Below, in pieces: positions 25,827 to 34,752 of a DNA stretch of 64,000 bases. The notes under the pieces are model-generated. The model was not told the DNA's origin and did not search any database. It saw nothing but the letters and a program-made list of their open reading frames with translations. The DNA is taken from assembly GCF_020171985.1 (NCBI RefSeq), contig NZ_JAIVAL010000002.1, positions 1 through 64,000 of the forward strand. The letters are read 5' to 3'. The number at the start of each line of letters is the position of its first letter. Position 1 is the first letter of the stretch. Origin of the DNA: Halobacillus halophilus (GTDB lineage: Bacteria > Bacillota > Bacilli > Bacillales > Halobacillaceae). The position numbers were made by a program, and so were the translations under genes.

Positions 25827-26948
25827 ATGAATACCGTTATTACGAATGTTACCATCCATCCTGTCACGTCCCCTTCCATTAAAGATGGAAAGTTGCACAT
25901 TGTGGATGGAAAAATTTATGACTACGGCAAGGATATTCCTCTGCCAGAACAAGCCGAATATATTGATGGAAAAGGGATGGACTTATATCCAGGGTTCATA
26001 GATGTTCATACCCATTTAGGGTTGTATGACGAAGGAACAGGGTGGGCAGGCAGTGATGCCAATGAAACCATTGAAGCAATCACTCCTCATTTGCGGGCGA
26101 TTGACGGCGCACATCCTTTAGATCCTGCCTTCTTCTCTGCTCGTAAGGCCGGCGTAACCACTGCCCATATTATGCCAGGAAGCGCGAATATGATCGGAGG
26201 TACGACAGCGGTCATCAAAACGGTCGGGCATACGATAAACGGGATGATCCTTAAAGAAATAGCTGGTTTAAAGCTGGCGCTCGGCGAAAACCCGAAGAGG
26301 ATTCACTCTCAGTCAAAAAATGCCTCGATTACACGTCTTGGAATAATGGGGAAACTCCGTGAAACGTTTTATGCGGCTATGAAAGAACCGGAACCTGACC
26401 TAAGAGTCAAGCCCATTCTCCAAGCTCTGAATAGAGAAATCCCAGTCCGCATCCACGCGCACCGCGCGGATGATATTATGACAGCCGTCCGTTTCGCTGA
26501 AGAATTCAATCTTGACCTCAGAATTGAACATTGTACAGAAGGTCACTTGATCGCAGACCAGCTTGCCTTTAGAGATTTACAGGTCTCGGTAGGTCCTACT
26601 TTCACGCGTGCCTCTAAAATCGAACTGCGTAACAAGACGTGGCAGACTTACAAGATATTGCACGATCACGGCATAAAAGTATCGATTACTACCGACCACC
26701 CTTATACACCTATCCAATACTTGAATATATGCGCAGCTCTTGCTGCTCGTGAAGGAATGGAAATTGAGGATGCTCTAAGGGGAATTACGATCACCCCTGC
26801 TAAGAACCTGGGAGTGGATGACCGTGTTGGTTCTATAGAAAAAGGCAAGGACGCTGATTTAGTTTTATGGAGCGGCCATCCTTTTGAATATCTATCCCAG
26901 CCTGTCTGGACCATGATTGATGGAAAAATGGTATATTTTCAAGAATAG
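25827..26948 (+). CDS. Amidohydrolase (imidazolonepropionase-like)
   Basis: 373-residue metal-dependent hydrolase of the amidohydrolase superfamily. Metal ligands visible: HTHLG after PGFIDV (about residue 62), HAHRADD (second-metal histidine), EHCTEGH and the aspartate in TTDHP. The N- and C-terminal ends form the small beta-sandwich, closing with GSIEKGKDADLVLWSG. Closest in style to imidazolonepropionase-related or dipeptidase-like amidohydrolases, but no hut genes are nearby, so substrate is open. Single gene with its own terminator. Confidence 0.85.
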   Translation: MNTVITNVTIHPVTSPSIKDGKLHIVDGKIYDYGKDIPLPEQAEYIDGKGMDLYPGFIDVHTHLGLYDEGTGWAGSDANETIEAITPHLRAIDGAHPLDPAFFSARKAGVTTAHIMPGSANMIGGTTAVIKTVGHTINGMILKEIAGLKLALGENPKRIHSQSKNASITRLGIMGKLRETFYAAMKEPEPDLRVKPILQALNREIPVRIHAHRADDIMTAVRFAEEFNLDLRIEHCTEGHLIADQLAFRDLQVSVGPTFTRASKIELRNKTWQTYKILHDHGIKVSITTDHPYTPIQYLNICAALAAREGMEIEDALRGITITPAKNLGVDDRVGSIEKGKDADLVLWSGHPFEYLSQPVWTMIDGKMVYFQE

Positions 26949-26960
26949 CAGTAAATGCTA

Positions 26961-26989
26961 ACACCGGTAGATTATACCGGTGTTTTTTT
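26961..26989 (+). terminator. Terminator of the amidohydrolase gene
   Basis: ACACCGGTA/TACCGGTGT perfect stem, five-base loop, seven T. Confidence 0.88.
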
Positions 26990-27100
26990 ATGTTCGCTGC
27001 AATGGCTCCGTTTACTGTAAGACGGAAGCTTATGTTTAATAATTAACACGGAGATTTAATAGAAACTTTTCAGTAAAACACATTGAGAACGTCAATTAGT

Positions 27101-27129
27101 TTGAAAATTAGCAAAATGGTGTATATGAT
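27101..27129 (+). promoter_or_regulatory. Promoter of the sortase-substrate operon
   Basis: TTGAAA, 17 bp, TATGAT: a near-consensus sigma-A promoter with an expected start near 27136. Confidence 0.65.
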
Positions 27130-27184
27130 GTATGTATAACAATTGTACAAGTTTTGATAAATATCACCACACCCTCTTCGATAT

Positions 27185-27207
27185 AAATTGCCGCTAATCG
27201 GCAATTT
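27185..27207 (+). promoter_or_regulatory. Leader hairpin before the DUF4397 gene
   Basis: AAATTGCCG (27185-27193) pairs with CGGCAATTT (27199-27207) and is followed by an AT-rich stretch, just upstream of the ribosome binding site. It may be an attenuator or an mRNA stabiliser. Confidence 0.45.
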
Positions 27208-27236
27208 TATATAAAAAAATCTTAAGGAGTGGAAAA

Positions 27237-28037
27237 ATGAAAAAACTACTATCCTCTTTAGCTGCTTTCGTCTTAGTTTTGGGAGTATTTGCACCTGCCG
27301 TATTCGCCGATAATCATGGAGATATGGCTATGGTTCGTGTCCTTCACGCTTCCCCTGATGCCCCTGCTGTTGACGTCTATGTAGATGGAAACGCTGTTGT
27401 AGAAGGCGCCGAATTTAAAGCTGCGACCGATTACATGGAACTTCCTGCGGGAGAACATACGGTAGAAATTTATGCAGCTGGTACAAAAGGTGACCAGGAC
27501 GCTGTTATTTCTGCAAATGTAACGGTAGAAGCTGGTAAAGCTTATACAGCTGCTGCTATCAATAATTTAGAAAGTCTTGAATTAAAAGCTATTGAAGATT
27601 CTATGGAAGCAACAGAAGGAATGGCTAAAGTCCGCGTAGGTCACTTCATTCCTGGAGCTCCAGCTGTTGATGTCGGGCCGATTGGTGGCGATGCTTTATT
27701 TGCCGGAGCTGAATTCCCAATGGTAACTGATTATAAAGAATTAGAACCTGGAACATACGACCTCGAAGTACGTACAACAGATGGAACCCAACTGATCGAC
27801 CTATCTGGAACAACAGTAGAAGCTGGTAAAGTGTATAGTGCTTTTGCAGTTGGCACTGCCGACAGTCCTGAAGTTCTACTCCTTCAAGATTCCGCTGCCA
27901 TGCCTTCTGAAATGCCAGAAACAGGATTTGGCGGAACAGCTGATTCTGGTTCTAATGCTATGATGCTTGCTGCTGCATTCGGAGTATTGGCTATGGGTGC
28001 TGGATTCATCGTTTTCCGCAAACGATCTGAAGCCTAA
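27237..28037 (+). CDS. Surface protein with two DUF4397 domains and MPETG sorting signal
   Basis: 266 residues: signal peptide (1-25, ending VFADN), two DUF4397 beta-sandwich domains (about 31-115 and 128-215; each begins RVLHASPDAPAVDV or RVGHFIPGAPAVDV), then a cell-wall sorting signal: MPETG at 226, a hydrophobic helix and RKRSEA. The sorting motif has Met instead of the usual Leu. The protein should be anchored to peptidoglycan by the sortase encoded two bases downstream. The ligand of DUF4397 is unknown. AAGGAG lies before the ATG. Confidence 0.88.
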   Translation: MKKLLSSLAAFVLVLGVFAPAVFADNHGDMAMVRVLHASPDAPAVDVYVDGNAVVEGAEFKAATDYMELPAGEHTVEIYAAGTKGDQDAVISANVTVEAGKAYTAAAINNLESLELKAIEDSMEATEGMAKVRVGHFIPGAPAVDVGPIGGDALFAGAEFPMVTDYKELEPGTYDLEVRTTDGTQLIDLSGTTVEAGKVYSAFAVGTADSPEVLLLQDSAAMPSEMPETGFGGTADSGSNAMMLAAAFGVLAMGAGFIVFRKRSEA

Positions 28038-28039
28038 TT

Positions 28040-28726
28040 ATGAGAAGAGTTGTATATCCTATAACCCTGGGTTTCCTCGTATTTGTCGTAAGCTTTCAAC
28101 TGCTTAAAGATGAACCCTCTGAGGAAACCAGGGTTCTTTCTAATTCACCTGAACCAACTACAACACAAGCGGAAACCATCGATCAGAAAGTAAGTACCCA
28201 ATCGGAGGATGTTTTGCAATCGGCTCCTATTGAAAAAAATTATGATCCGGCAGTGATGGCTCCGTCGGACGCAGCAGAAGGAATTGTTCCTGTACGTTTA
28301 ACTATTCCTTCCATTGATGTGGATGCTCCTGTTGCCCCCCAGGGATACACGGAGCAAGGCGGAATGGCTGTCCCTAACAGCGTGACAGAAGTAGGCTGGT
28401 TCGAGCCTGGTACGAAGCCGGGAGCTACCGGAAATTCTGTTATAGCTGGTCACGTGGATGGGCGGAACGGTCCTGCTGTCTTTTATGATTTAAAAGAACT
28501 TAAAGCGGGAGATTCAATCTATGTAGAAGGAAAAGACGGAGAGAAGCTGACGTATACGGTTCAGAGAGTTGTGGCTCATCCTTTGGACAATTCTCCTATT
28601 CGTGAATTGTTCGGCCCTACAAATAAGAAGGCTTTAAACCTGATTACCTGTACCGGCCCTTACGATGATGAAGCGCAGGAATACACGGAGAGACTGGCGG
28701 TTTATACCACTCTGTCCAGTTCATAA
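28040..28726 (+). CDS. Class F/D-type sortase
   Basis: 228 residues: N-terminal membrane anchor (about 5-22), Pro/Thr/Ser-rich linker, sortase beta-barrel from about 85. The catalytic triad is visible as His in VIAGHVDG, Cys in LITCTGPY and Arg in ERLAVYT. Begins two bases after the stop of the DUF4397 gene and has no ribosome binding site of its own, so translation is coupled. This makes it a dedicated sortase for that MPETG substrate (inference). Compact size and the TxTC-like motif point to class F or D, not housekeeping class A. Confidence 0.88.
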   Translation: MRRVVYPITLGFLVFVVSFQLLKDEPSEETRVLSNSPEPTTTQAETIDQKVSTQSEDVLQSAPIEKNYDPAVMAPSDAAEGIVPVRLTIPSIDVDAPVAPQGYTEQGGMAVPNSVTEVGWFEPGTKPGATGNSVIAGHVDGRNGPAVFYDLKELKAGDSIYVEGKDGEKLTYTVQRVVAHPLDNSPIRELFGPTNKKALNLITCTGPYDDEAQEYTERLAVYTTLSSS

Positions 28727-28776
28727 ATAGACCATCTCATAGTCAAAAAATTAATATGGATTTTACAAAATTTTTA

Positions 28777-28805
28777 TTCACTTTTTTGAGGAAATCGATT
28801 ATTAT
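28777..28805 (+). promoter_or_regulatory. Promoter of the tRNA-like leader
   Basis: TTCACT, 17 bp, TATTAT. The predicted start near 28812 is 16 bases before the tRNA-like fold. Confidence 0.5.
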
Positions 28806-28811
28806 AAATTT

Positions 28812-29004
28812 AGATGATGCTGTATTAGCTAGGGAAGGCAAATGGTGCGCCACCAGGGGGATATCCTGGTTCTAGTGGGTTCGATTCCCACCCCGAATTT
28901 TTGTGAGCAATTGATAAAAATTCGAGGGTGGTCTGAGCCTACTATTCAGCGTTATTTTCCCGCGCGGTTTAGATCACCCTCCTTTAATCAAGGAGGGATT
29001 TTTT
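28812..29004 (+). ncRNA. Structured leader RNA with tRNA-like domain and SD-sequestering switch
   Basis: No gene, but dense structure. Bases 28828-28898 fit a tRNA outline: D-like arm GGC/GCC, anticodon-like arm CCAGG/CCTGG with a 7-base loop (central GAT), 5-base variable region, and a perfect T arm GTGGG-TTCGATT-CCCAC. The acceptor pairs at only 5 of 7 positions, U33 is absent and there is no CCA. Then come a 9-bp hairpin (28894-28902 with 28916-28924), a 10-bp stem (28924-28933 with 28972-28981), and an alternative stem 28977-28984 with 28990-28997 that hides the AAGGAGG of the next gene. The last two overlap and exclude each other, so this looks like a translational switch. Confidence 0.55.
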
Positions 29005-29556
29005 ATGCTAAAAAAACGTGATTTACATGACGCCCCGGTCCTTTTTGAATTGATGAGCCACCCAGAAGTTTTCCCTTATGTCCGTCATAAAGCTTCGTCG
29101 AGTGACGAGTTTTACTTTTTGACGAAGCAAACCATTGAAGCAGAAGATCGGGGTGAATTAATTTCACGTACCATCCTTGATGAATGGGGACAGCCGATTG
29201 GAACCATCAACCTATTTGATATTGATTCGCAGATGGGCTTTCTTGCCACATGGCTCGGCAGGCCTTATTTTGGAAAAGGCTACAACCAGATAGCTAAAGA
29301 AGCTTTCTTTGAAGAAGTGTTCTTTCAACTGGGCATAGAAGCTATCTTCATGAAGATTAGAAGAACCAACGTAAGATCCATGAAAGCTGCTCTTAAAATT
29401 CCTTATGTAACTTTAGGAAACGAGTCCTACCCTGATATCCATTCCTGGGTGAATAAGAAAGAAGACATTTATGACTTATTTGTCATTACGAAAGAACAAT
29501 ATATGTTCCATTACTACGGAGAACAAGAACAAAATGAGGAAATGTTAGAAGCATAA
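29005..29556 (+). CDS. GNAT family N-acetyltransferase (RimJ/RimL-like)
   Basis: 183 residues with a GNAT fold of the RimJ/RimL type: an N-terminal region with LFELMSHPEVFPYV, the acetyl-CoA region LATWLGRPYFGKGYNQIAKEA and the late IRRTNVRSMKAALKIPYV helix. Substrate unknown; protein N-termini or small amines are typical. The ribosome binding site is sequestered in the hairpin described for the leader, so expression is probably conditional on the upstream RNA. Single gene with a terminator overlapping its stop codon. Confidence 0.78.
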   Translation: MLKKRDLHDAPVLFELMSHPEVFPYVRHKASSSDEFYFLTKQTIEAEDRGELISRTILDEWGQPIGTINLFDIDSQMGFLATWLGRPYFGKGYNQIAKEAFFEEVFFQLGIEAIFMKIRRTNVRSMKAALKIPYVTLGNESYPDIHSWVNKKEDIYDLFVITKEQYMFHYYGEQEQNEEMLEA

Positions 29557-29576
29557 GCAGCGCTTATGCTTTTTTA
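29549..29576 (+). terminator. Terminator overlapping the GNAT stop codon
   Basis: AGCATAAGC (containing the TAA stop) pairs with GCTTATGCT, followed by six T. Confidence 0.8.
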
Positions 29577-29593
29577 TTTCCTCGTTCTCATCT

Positions 29594-29635
29594 TGTGGAT
29601 AAAAATACCCACACCCATGTTGATAAAGTGGATAA
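29594..29635 (-). promoter_or_regulatory. Cluster of three DnaA-box-like sites
   Basis: On the minus strand: TTATCCACA at 29594-29602 (perfect), TTATCAACA at 29618-29626 and TTATCCACT at 29627-29635 (one mismatch each), all in the same orientation within 42 bp. No replication gene is nearby. Confidence 0.5.
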
Positions 29636-29644
29636 GTTTGTTGA

Positions 29645-30352
29645 TCAGCTGTTTTCTGCTTGTATAGTTTGTGGATTATTTAGTGTAAAGGAAGGGAACG
29701 GAGCGTTCGTTTCATCAGCTTGCTCCAACGCTATCCCATTTAAAGGAATTTGAATCTCAGGTGTACCATGCACGCCAGCCGCTATTTCATATTTATTAAA
29801 TATCAAATACAACTGATCATCTGCGACGTAAAAAGCCGTATTATTTCTTACTTTGGTGAATTTTTCTTTGGTATAGGTATCGGGTTCCTGAGCAATGACT
29901 TTTTGAACGCGTTCATTTAACTTCTCCATGTCGACCAGTTCATTAAGCGGTACAACTTTGCCATGGTCCTTGTTTTCAAAGTTAACCGAAGTAACTGTGG
30001 AGTTGTATTGTTCTCCACGCGAAATATGTGAGGTCATGACAACCGAATAAAGGTCCTTCTCTCTATATACTCCTGTTTCTTCATAGTAAAGAACAGGCAT
30101 CCCCATCAGGTCGCTCGCTCCCCTTTTTACATCCCGAAAAGTATCTTCCAGTTTTTGAACAATCTTTGTATTGACTTCCCGCTGTAAATCCTTATCCTCC
30201 AGTTGATCAAATAACGGATAATCAAGGTGTATTTCCCACTCATGCGTAATTTGATCTTTATGTTTAATTTTATAGTGACTTTTCGCTTCCCCTATGCTTG
30301 AAAAACTTACGATAAACATAGCTGCCATAATAATTATCCAAACCTGTTTCAA
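29645..30352 (-). CDS. Secreted DUF3298/DUF4163 protein
   Basis: 235 residues with an N-terminal signal peptide (1-23, ending GEAKS), a DUF4163-type beta domain and a DUF3298 domain (HGKVVPLNELV; FYVADDQLYLIFNKYEIAAG; HGTPEIQIPL). This pair is found in the extracellular part of anti-sigma factor RsiV and in free secreted proteins. There is no anti-sigma domain or sigma factor gene here, so it is a stand-alone member, possibly a ligand-binding wall-side protein. Function unknown. Confidence 0.75.
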   Translation of the reverse strand: MKQVWIIIMAAMFIVSFSSIGEAKSHYKIKHKDQITHEWEIHLDYPLFDQLEDKDLQREVNTKIVQKLEDTFRDVKRGASDLMGMPVLYYEETGVYREKDLYSVVMTSHISRGEQYNSTVTSVNFENKDHGKVVPLNELVDMEKLNERVQKVIAQEPDTYTKEKFTKVRNNTAFYVADDQLYLIFNKYEIAAGVHGTPEIQIPLNGIALEQADETNAPFPSFTLNNPQTIQAENS

Positions 30353-30511
30353 GCTAATCCCTCCTGTTCTCTTTAGTTTGACCCAATAAGAAAAAATTAC
30401 AGCGGCTATAGAATTTTTTTAAAGTACATAGGTCTGTTTAGATAATAATATTGTTTTTTTAGGAAATTTTGGTACAATAAATAACAATTTACATAAAGGA
30501 GGGGATTCAAA

Positions 30512-31324
30512 TTGGTACGAAGACTGCATGAAGCTGATGATCAGGCCTGTCAGCAGTTATTAGCAAAAAGACCTGCGGAAAACTTATTTATTATTGGAGA
30601 TATTGAGAATTTTGGATATGAACAGGATTTTCAGAAATTATGGGGCGAATTTGATGAAAATCAGCAATTAATCGCCATTTTATTAAAATACCATAATAAC
30701 TACATCTGCTATGCAGAAGGAGAATTCGATGCCCCTGGATTTGCTGAGATCATCAATGGAGACCCTGACTTTATGCAGTTATCCGGACTGGAGGCTATTA
30801 CAAGCCGGATCCTTTCTCACATACAACATCCATCACCAAAAACGAGAACATTATACTATGCCAAGTGTGAGACCATAGCTTATTTGGATGAAAAGGCAGT
30901 TACAGAAAGTGTTCAACGTGCCAAAGTAGAGGATATTCCCTTAATCACTCGGCTTCACAGTCTCATCCCTGAATTTGAGTTGGACAATAGCCGGGAGGAC
31001 AGCATGAAAAGAGGTCTTCAAAACGGTTCTGCCCGAACTTATTTTATTAAAAATGGCCACGACATTCTCTCCTGCGCTTCTACAACGGCCGAGAATTCCA
31101 TGTCAGCCATGGTAGTCGGAGTCTGCACCCATCCTGCCCATAAGAAACAAGGATACGCAAGTTTATGTATGACTAAGCTCTGCCGTGAGTTATTAACAGA
31201 AGGAAAAATGCTGTGTCTCTTTTATGATAATCCAGAGGCTGGAAGTATTTATAAACGGCTTGGATTTGTGGATATAGGTAAATGGATGATGCATGTGTTT
31301 CATCCTGTTGAGCAAGTAAGCTGA
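30512..31324 (+). CDS. GNAT family N-acetyltransferase (FR47-like)
   Basis: 270 residues. The C-terminal third (about 140-265) is a GNAT domain with the acetyl-CoA motif VVGVCTHPAHKKQGYAS and the end motif FYDNPEAGSIYKRLGFVDIG. The N-terminal half is a degenerate GNAT-like module, a two-lobed arrangement seen in several Firmicute acetyltransferases. TTG start at 30512 is supported by AAGGAGGGG nine bases upstream. Substrate unknown. Confidence 0.8.
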   Translation: MVRRLHEADDQACQQLLAKRPAENLFIIGDIENFGYEQDFQKLWGEFDENQQLIAILLKYHNNYICYAEGEFDAPGFAEIINGDPDFMQLSGLEAITSRILSHIQHPSPKTRTLYYAKCETIAYLDEKAVTESVQRAKVEDIPLITRLHSLIPEFELDNSREDSMKRGLQNGSARTYFIKNGHDILSCASTTAENSMSAMVVGVCTHPAHKKQGYASLCMTKLCRELLTEGKMLCLFYDNPEAGSIYKRLGFVDIGKWMMHVFHPVEQVS

Positions 31325-31367
31325 GACAGTAAGTATTCATTTCCCATTCCCCAATAAATTATAAAAA

Positions 31368-31421
31368 GCTGCCGAACTTTTTTCGGCAGCCTGACAAACG
31401 GAGCTTAATGCTCCGTTTTTT
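31368..31421. terminator. Double bidirectional terminator
   Basis: Two hairpins: GCTGCCGAA/TTCGGCAGC (31368-31390) and AACGGAGC/GCTCCGTT (31397-31417), with T tails on both strands. It ends the GNAT gene (+) and the ketone-body operon (-). Confidence 0.88.
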
Positions 31422-31431
31422 ATGCATTTTT

Positions 31432-32718
31432 TTACAGAATCCCTATAGAAGCCAGAAGAATGACCACCGCTACCGAAATAATTGGTATGAGTACAGCCAC
31501 AACAAAAATATCTTTATAACTGTCTTTATGTGTCATGCCCGTAATAGCAAACAACGTGAGGACGGCTCCGTTGTGCGGGAGTGCATCGAGTCCGCCTGAT
31601 GATAACGAAGCAATCCGGTGAAAAGCTTCTGGACTAATGCCTGTATCCATAGCAATTTCATAGTACTTCGAACCAAGTGCTTCAAGCGCAATTCCCATGC
31701 CCCCTGAAGCTGAGCCAGTTGCACCGGCAAGAACGTTTACTGCAACGGCTTCAGAAATCAGCGGATTTCCTTTCACGCCCATAAGGATTTGAGTCAATCG
31801 TTCAAATCCAGGCACTTCTCTTACGACTGTCCCGAATCCAACAGCTGCACTCGTATTAATGATGGCAATAACTGAACCGCTTGCTCCCGCATTAATAGAA
31901 GTAACAAATCCTTTAAACTTCGTTATATTCAGAAGCATGATTAACACAATTCCTGTAATGAGAGCGGTTACAACATCCCATTTAAAAACGTTCAATGTAA
32001 TCAATACCGTAAGTAAAGGTAATAACGATAATAAAAAATTAGGATTACTCTGTTCTTCTACATCCACTATTTTTTTATCTTTTGGTTCAGTAAATACATC
32101 ACCTTTGTCCGTCAATTTCTTCTCCTGCCATCTCAGATAGAAGTATCCGCCTCCAGCCATAATAATGGCCGCTATAATCCCCATCACCGGAGCCGCCGTC
32201 GGATCTGTATTAAAATAATCCATCGGGATCAAGTTTTGTATTTGCGGACTTCCTGGAATAGCTGTCATGGTGAAAGTGAACGCACCAAGAGCTACAGTAG
32301 CTGGAATTAATTTTCTGCTGATATTTGCCTCACGGAATAAAGACAAAGCGAGAGGATACACAGCAAAGACGACAACAAATAAGCTGACGCCTCCATAGGT
32401 TAAAACAGCTGCTGAGGCCAGCACTCCAAGGATGGCACGCTTCGTTCCAATTACTTTGGTTAAGGCAACTGCAACAGAACGAGCCATTCCCGTGTCTTCC
32501 ATCAATTTGCCGAAGATAGCTCCAAGCATAAACACTGGAAACCATGCTTTGGCAAAGTTAACAAATCCACCCATATAGGTGTCCGTATAAGCTTCCAGTA
32601 AATCCAGTCCCCCTGTGAGTGCCACGATACCCGCTGCGATTGGAGCTACCCAGATAATAGACCATCCCACATAGGCAAGAACCATTAATACAACGAGACC
32701 TAGAAAAATTCCTAACAT
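31432..32718 (-). CDS. GntP family permease (probable 3-hydroxybutyrate/short acid importer)
   Basis: 428 residues with 11-12 hydrophobic segments and the conserved internal-repeat glycine-rich loops of the GntP/CitM-like superfamily ([29 protein letters not shown]). It is the last gene of an operon with CoA transferase, hydroxybutyrate dehydrogenase and thiolase. B. subtilis has a GntP homologue, yxjC, in the equivalent scoA-scoB-yxjF cluster. Import of 3-hydroxybutyrate or acetoacetate is therefore the likely role (inference from context). Confidence 0.85.
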   Translation of the reverse strand: MLGIFLGLVVLMVLAYVGWSIIWVAPIAAGIVALTGGLDLLEAYTDTYMGGFVNFAKAWFPVFMLGAIFGKLMEDTGMARSVAVALTKVIGTKRAILGVLASAAVLTYGGVSLFVVVFAVYPLALSLFREANISRKLIPATVALGAFTFTMTAIPGSPQIQNLIPMDYFNTDPTAAPVMGIIAAIIMAGGGYFYLRWQEKKLTDKGDVFTEPKDKKIVDVEEQSNPNFLLSLLPLLTVLITLNVFKWDVVTALITGIVLIMLLNITKFKGFVTSINAGASGSVIAIINTSAAVGFGTVVREVPGFERLTQILMGVKGNPLISEAVAVNVLAGATGSASGGMGIALEALGSKYYEIAMDTGISPEAFHRIASLSSGGLDALPHNGAVLTLFAITGMTHKDSYKDIFVVAVLIPIISVAVVILLASIGIL

Positions 32719-32748
32719 AAAGATTCCTCATTCCCTAATATCTGTATT

Positions 32749-33927
32749 TTATTGGGCTTCAACCACCATGGCGATGCCCTGGCCACCGCCTATACATAAA
32801 GAGGCGACACCATATCTTTCATTTCTTAGCTGTAATTCTTTAATTAAACTGTATAGGACACGCGTGCCGCTGGCACCAATCGGGTGTCCAAGGGCAATCG
32901 CTCCTCCGTTTACGTTTACTCGACTGCGATCCAAACCTAATTCTTTCTCTACTGAAAGGTATTGGGCTGCAAATGCTTCGTTTACTTCCACCACTGCCAT
33001 ATCATCAAGCGTGAGGCCAGCCTTCTTCAGTGCCTGATTTATAGCTGGCACAGGGCCAATCCCCATGTACTCCGGTTCAACTCCAGCTACACTCCAGGAA
33101 ACAATTCGTGCAGCGGGTTTCAGATTTTTCTCCTCTACAAACTTTTCACCAGCAACTACAACTGCACCAGCTCCATCATTGATCCCGCTTGCATTTCCAC
33201 CGGTAACGGTACCATTTTTTCTGAAAGCCGGTTTTAATTTAGCCAGGATTTCCGGCTTGGTATCCTCCCTAATATGTTCATCCGTATCCACCATCTCGGT
33301 AGATTTTTTAGATCGAACTTCTACGGGTACAATTTCATCGGAAAATCTACCACAGTTGCGTGCCTCTGCTGCACGTTTATGACTCTCCGCTGCGTATTCA
33401 TCCTGCTGTTCCCTGGAAATGTTGTGCTTCTCTGCAAGATTTTCAGCGGTCACTCCCATGCCTCCTCCGATATACTCATCGGTTAAAGCAGACCAGAGCA
33501 TGTCATCTACTTTAGGAGTTCCAAGTTTCGTCCCAAAACGGCTGCCCCGCAGCGCATGTGGTGCTAAGCTCATACTTTCCGTGCCGCCCGCAAGCGCAGC
33601 TGAACCTTCACCTAAAAGGATGGACTGAGTTGCTGAAATAACCGACTGCATGCCCGATCCGCACAGTCGATTTACGGCGAAAGCCGGACTTTGAATGGGA
33701 ATACCTGTTTTTAAGGCCATATGTCTTGCTAAGTAAGGCGCATTGTTAGCTGAATGAATGACATTCCCCATTACTGTGAAGTCAATATCTTCTTGAGTGA
33801 TTCCGCTTCGTTTGATAGCCTCTTTACTGACAGTAACTCCTAAATCAGTCGGATCTACATCTTTCAAGATACCTCCAAAGCTTCCAAATGGTGTTCTAGC
33901 ACCTTCTAAAATATAAACATTCTCCAT
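32749..33927 (-). CDS. Acetyl-CoA C-acetyltransferase (thiolase)
   Basis: 392 residues, standard for degradative thiolases. Nucleophilic cysteine in [11 protein letters not shown] (about residue 88), and the catalytic His and second Cys in GHPIGASG and CIGGGQG. Splits acetoacetyl-CoA into two acetyl-CoA, the last step of ketone-body use. The ATG at 33927 has GGAAGGTG upstream; a start 15 codons earlier would overlap the preceding gene and lacks a site. Fourth gene of the sco operon. Confidence 0.92.
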   Translation of the reverse strand: MENVYILEGARTPFGSFGGILKDVDPTDLGVTVSKEAIKRSGITQEDIDFTVMGNVIHSANNAPYLARHMALKTGIPIQSPAFAVNRLCGSGMQSVISATQSILLGEGSAALAGGTESMSLAPHALRGSRFGTKLGTPKVDDMLWSALTDEYIGGGMGVTAENLAEKHNISREQQDEYAAESHKRAAEARNCGRFSDEIVPVEVRSKKSTEMVDTDEHIREDTKPEILAKLKPAFRKNGTVTGGNASGINDGAGAVVVAGEKFVEEKNLKPAARIVSWSVAGVEPEYMGIGPVPAINQALKKAGLTLDDMAVVEVNEAFAAQYLSVEKELGLDRSRVNVNGGAIALGHPIGASGTRVLYSLIKELQLRNERYGVASLCIGGGQGIAMVVEAQ

Positions 33928-33949
33928 ATTTTTCACACCTTCCATTTCA

Positions 33950-34726
33950 TTATTGAGCGGTGTAACCGCCATCTATAACCACAGCCTGGCCGGTTACACC
34001 TTTTGATTTATCACTAGCCAAAAACAATGTGTAATCGGATACTTCCTGAACCGAAAGCAAACGTTTCTGCGGAACGAGCGGGTAAATCACTTCTTCCAGA
34101 ACCTTTTCCAGGGACACCCCTCGATTAGTTGCTAAATCTTGCAGCTGATTGCGTACAAGCGGCGTATCTACGTAACCTGGACAGACTGCGTTGACCGTAA
34201 TTCCATGTTCTGCACCTTCGAGCGCCGTTACTTTCGTCAGGCCGATAACCCCATGTTTGGAGCTATTGTAAGCTGACTTGCCTGCAAATCCTATTAGACC
34301 ATTGATAGAAGCCATATTGATGATCCGACCGAACCCTTGTTTTTTCATAATAGGGAATACATGCTTGGTTGCCATAAACGGAGCGACCAGCATCACTTTT
34401 GTAATGAATTCAAACTTTTCGGTTGGAAATTCTTCTATAGAGGCGACATGCTGTAATCCTGCATTGTTGATCAGCACATCTAATCGTCCGTATTGCTCCA
34501 CAGTTTTATCAATTGCTTCCTGAAGCTCCGTTTCTTTCGTCACATCGCACTCCAGCCCGATGGACTCATAACCTGCTTCGGTCACTTCAGCCGCTGCTTC
34601 CATTACCTTCTTTTCGTTAATGTCACTCAAAGCGACCTTTGCTCCATTCTTTGCAAATTCCATTCCAATTTCATAGCCGATACCGCTTGCGGCTCCTGTG
34701 ATAAATACAACTTTATTTTTTACCAT
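33950..34726 (-). CDS. 3-hydroxybutyrate dehydrogenase
   Basis: 258-residue SDR with TGAASGIG cofactor motif, NNAG, and catalytic Ser/Tyr/Lys (MASINGLIG, YNSSKHG). The aspartate in LSDIN at the end of beta-2 indicates NAD. The conserved C-terminal VIDGGYTAQ and operon context match bacterial D-3-hydroxybutyrate dehydrogenases (B. subtilis YxjF). Oxidises 3-hydroxybutyrate to acetoacetate, which the CoA transferase then activates. Confidence 0.88.
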   Translation of the reverse strand: MVKNKVVFITGAASGIGYEIGMEFAKNGAKVALSDINEKKVMEAAAEVTEAGYESIGLECDVTKETELQEAIDKTVEQYGRLDVLINNAGLQHVASIEEFPTEKFEFITKVMLVAPFMATKHVFPIMKKQGFGRIINMASINGLIGFAGKSAYNSSKHGVIGLTKVTALEGAEHGITVNAVCPGYVDTPLVRNQLQDLATNRGVSLEKVLEEVIYPLVPQKRLLSVQEVSDYTLFLASDKSKGVTGQAVVIDGGYTAQ

Positions 34727-34752
34727 TGTGAATAGTCCCCTTTAAGAAAAAA

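Noticed and set aside
28828-28898. Functional tRNA-Ile gene
   Set aside because: Acceptor stem has two mismatches, U33 is replaced by G, position 8 is not U and there is no CCA; at best a tRNA-like domain or pseudogene.
28924-28981. AGGGTGGTC in the GNAT leader as a T-box sequence
   Set aside because: It lacks the following ACCGCG, pairs continuously with GATCACCCTC without the T-box bulge, there is no stem I with specifier, and the downstream gene is not an amino-acid gene.
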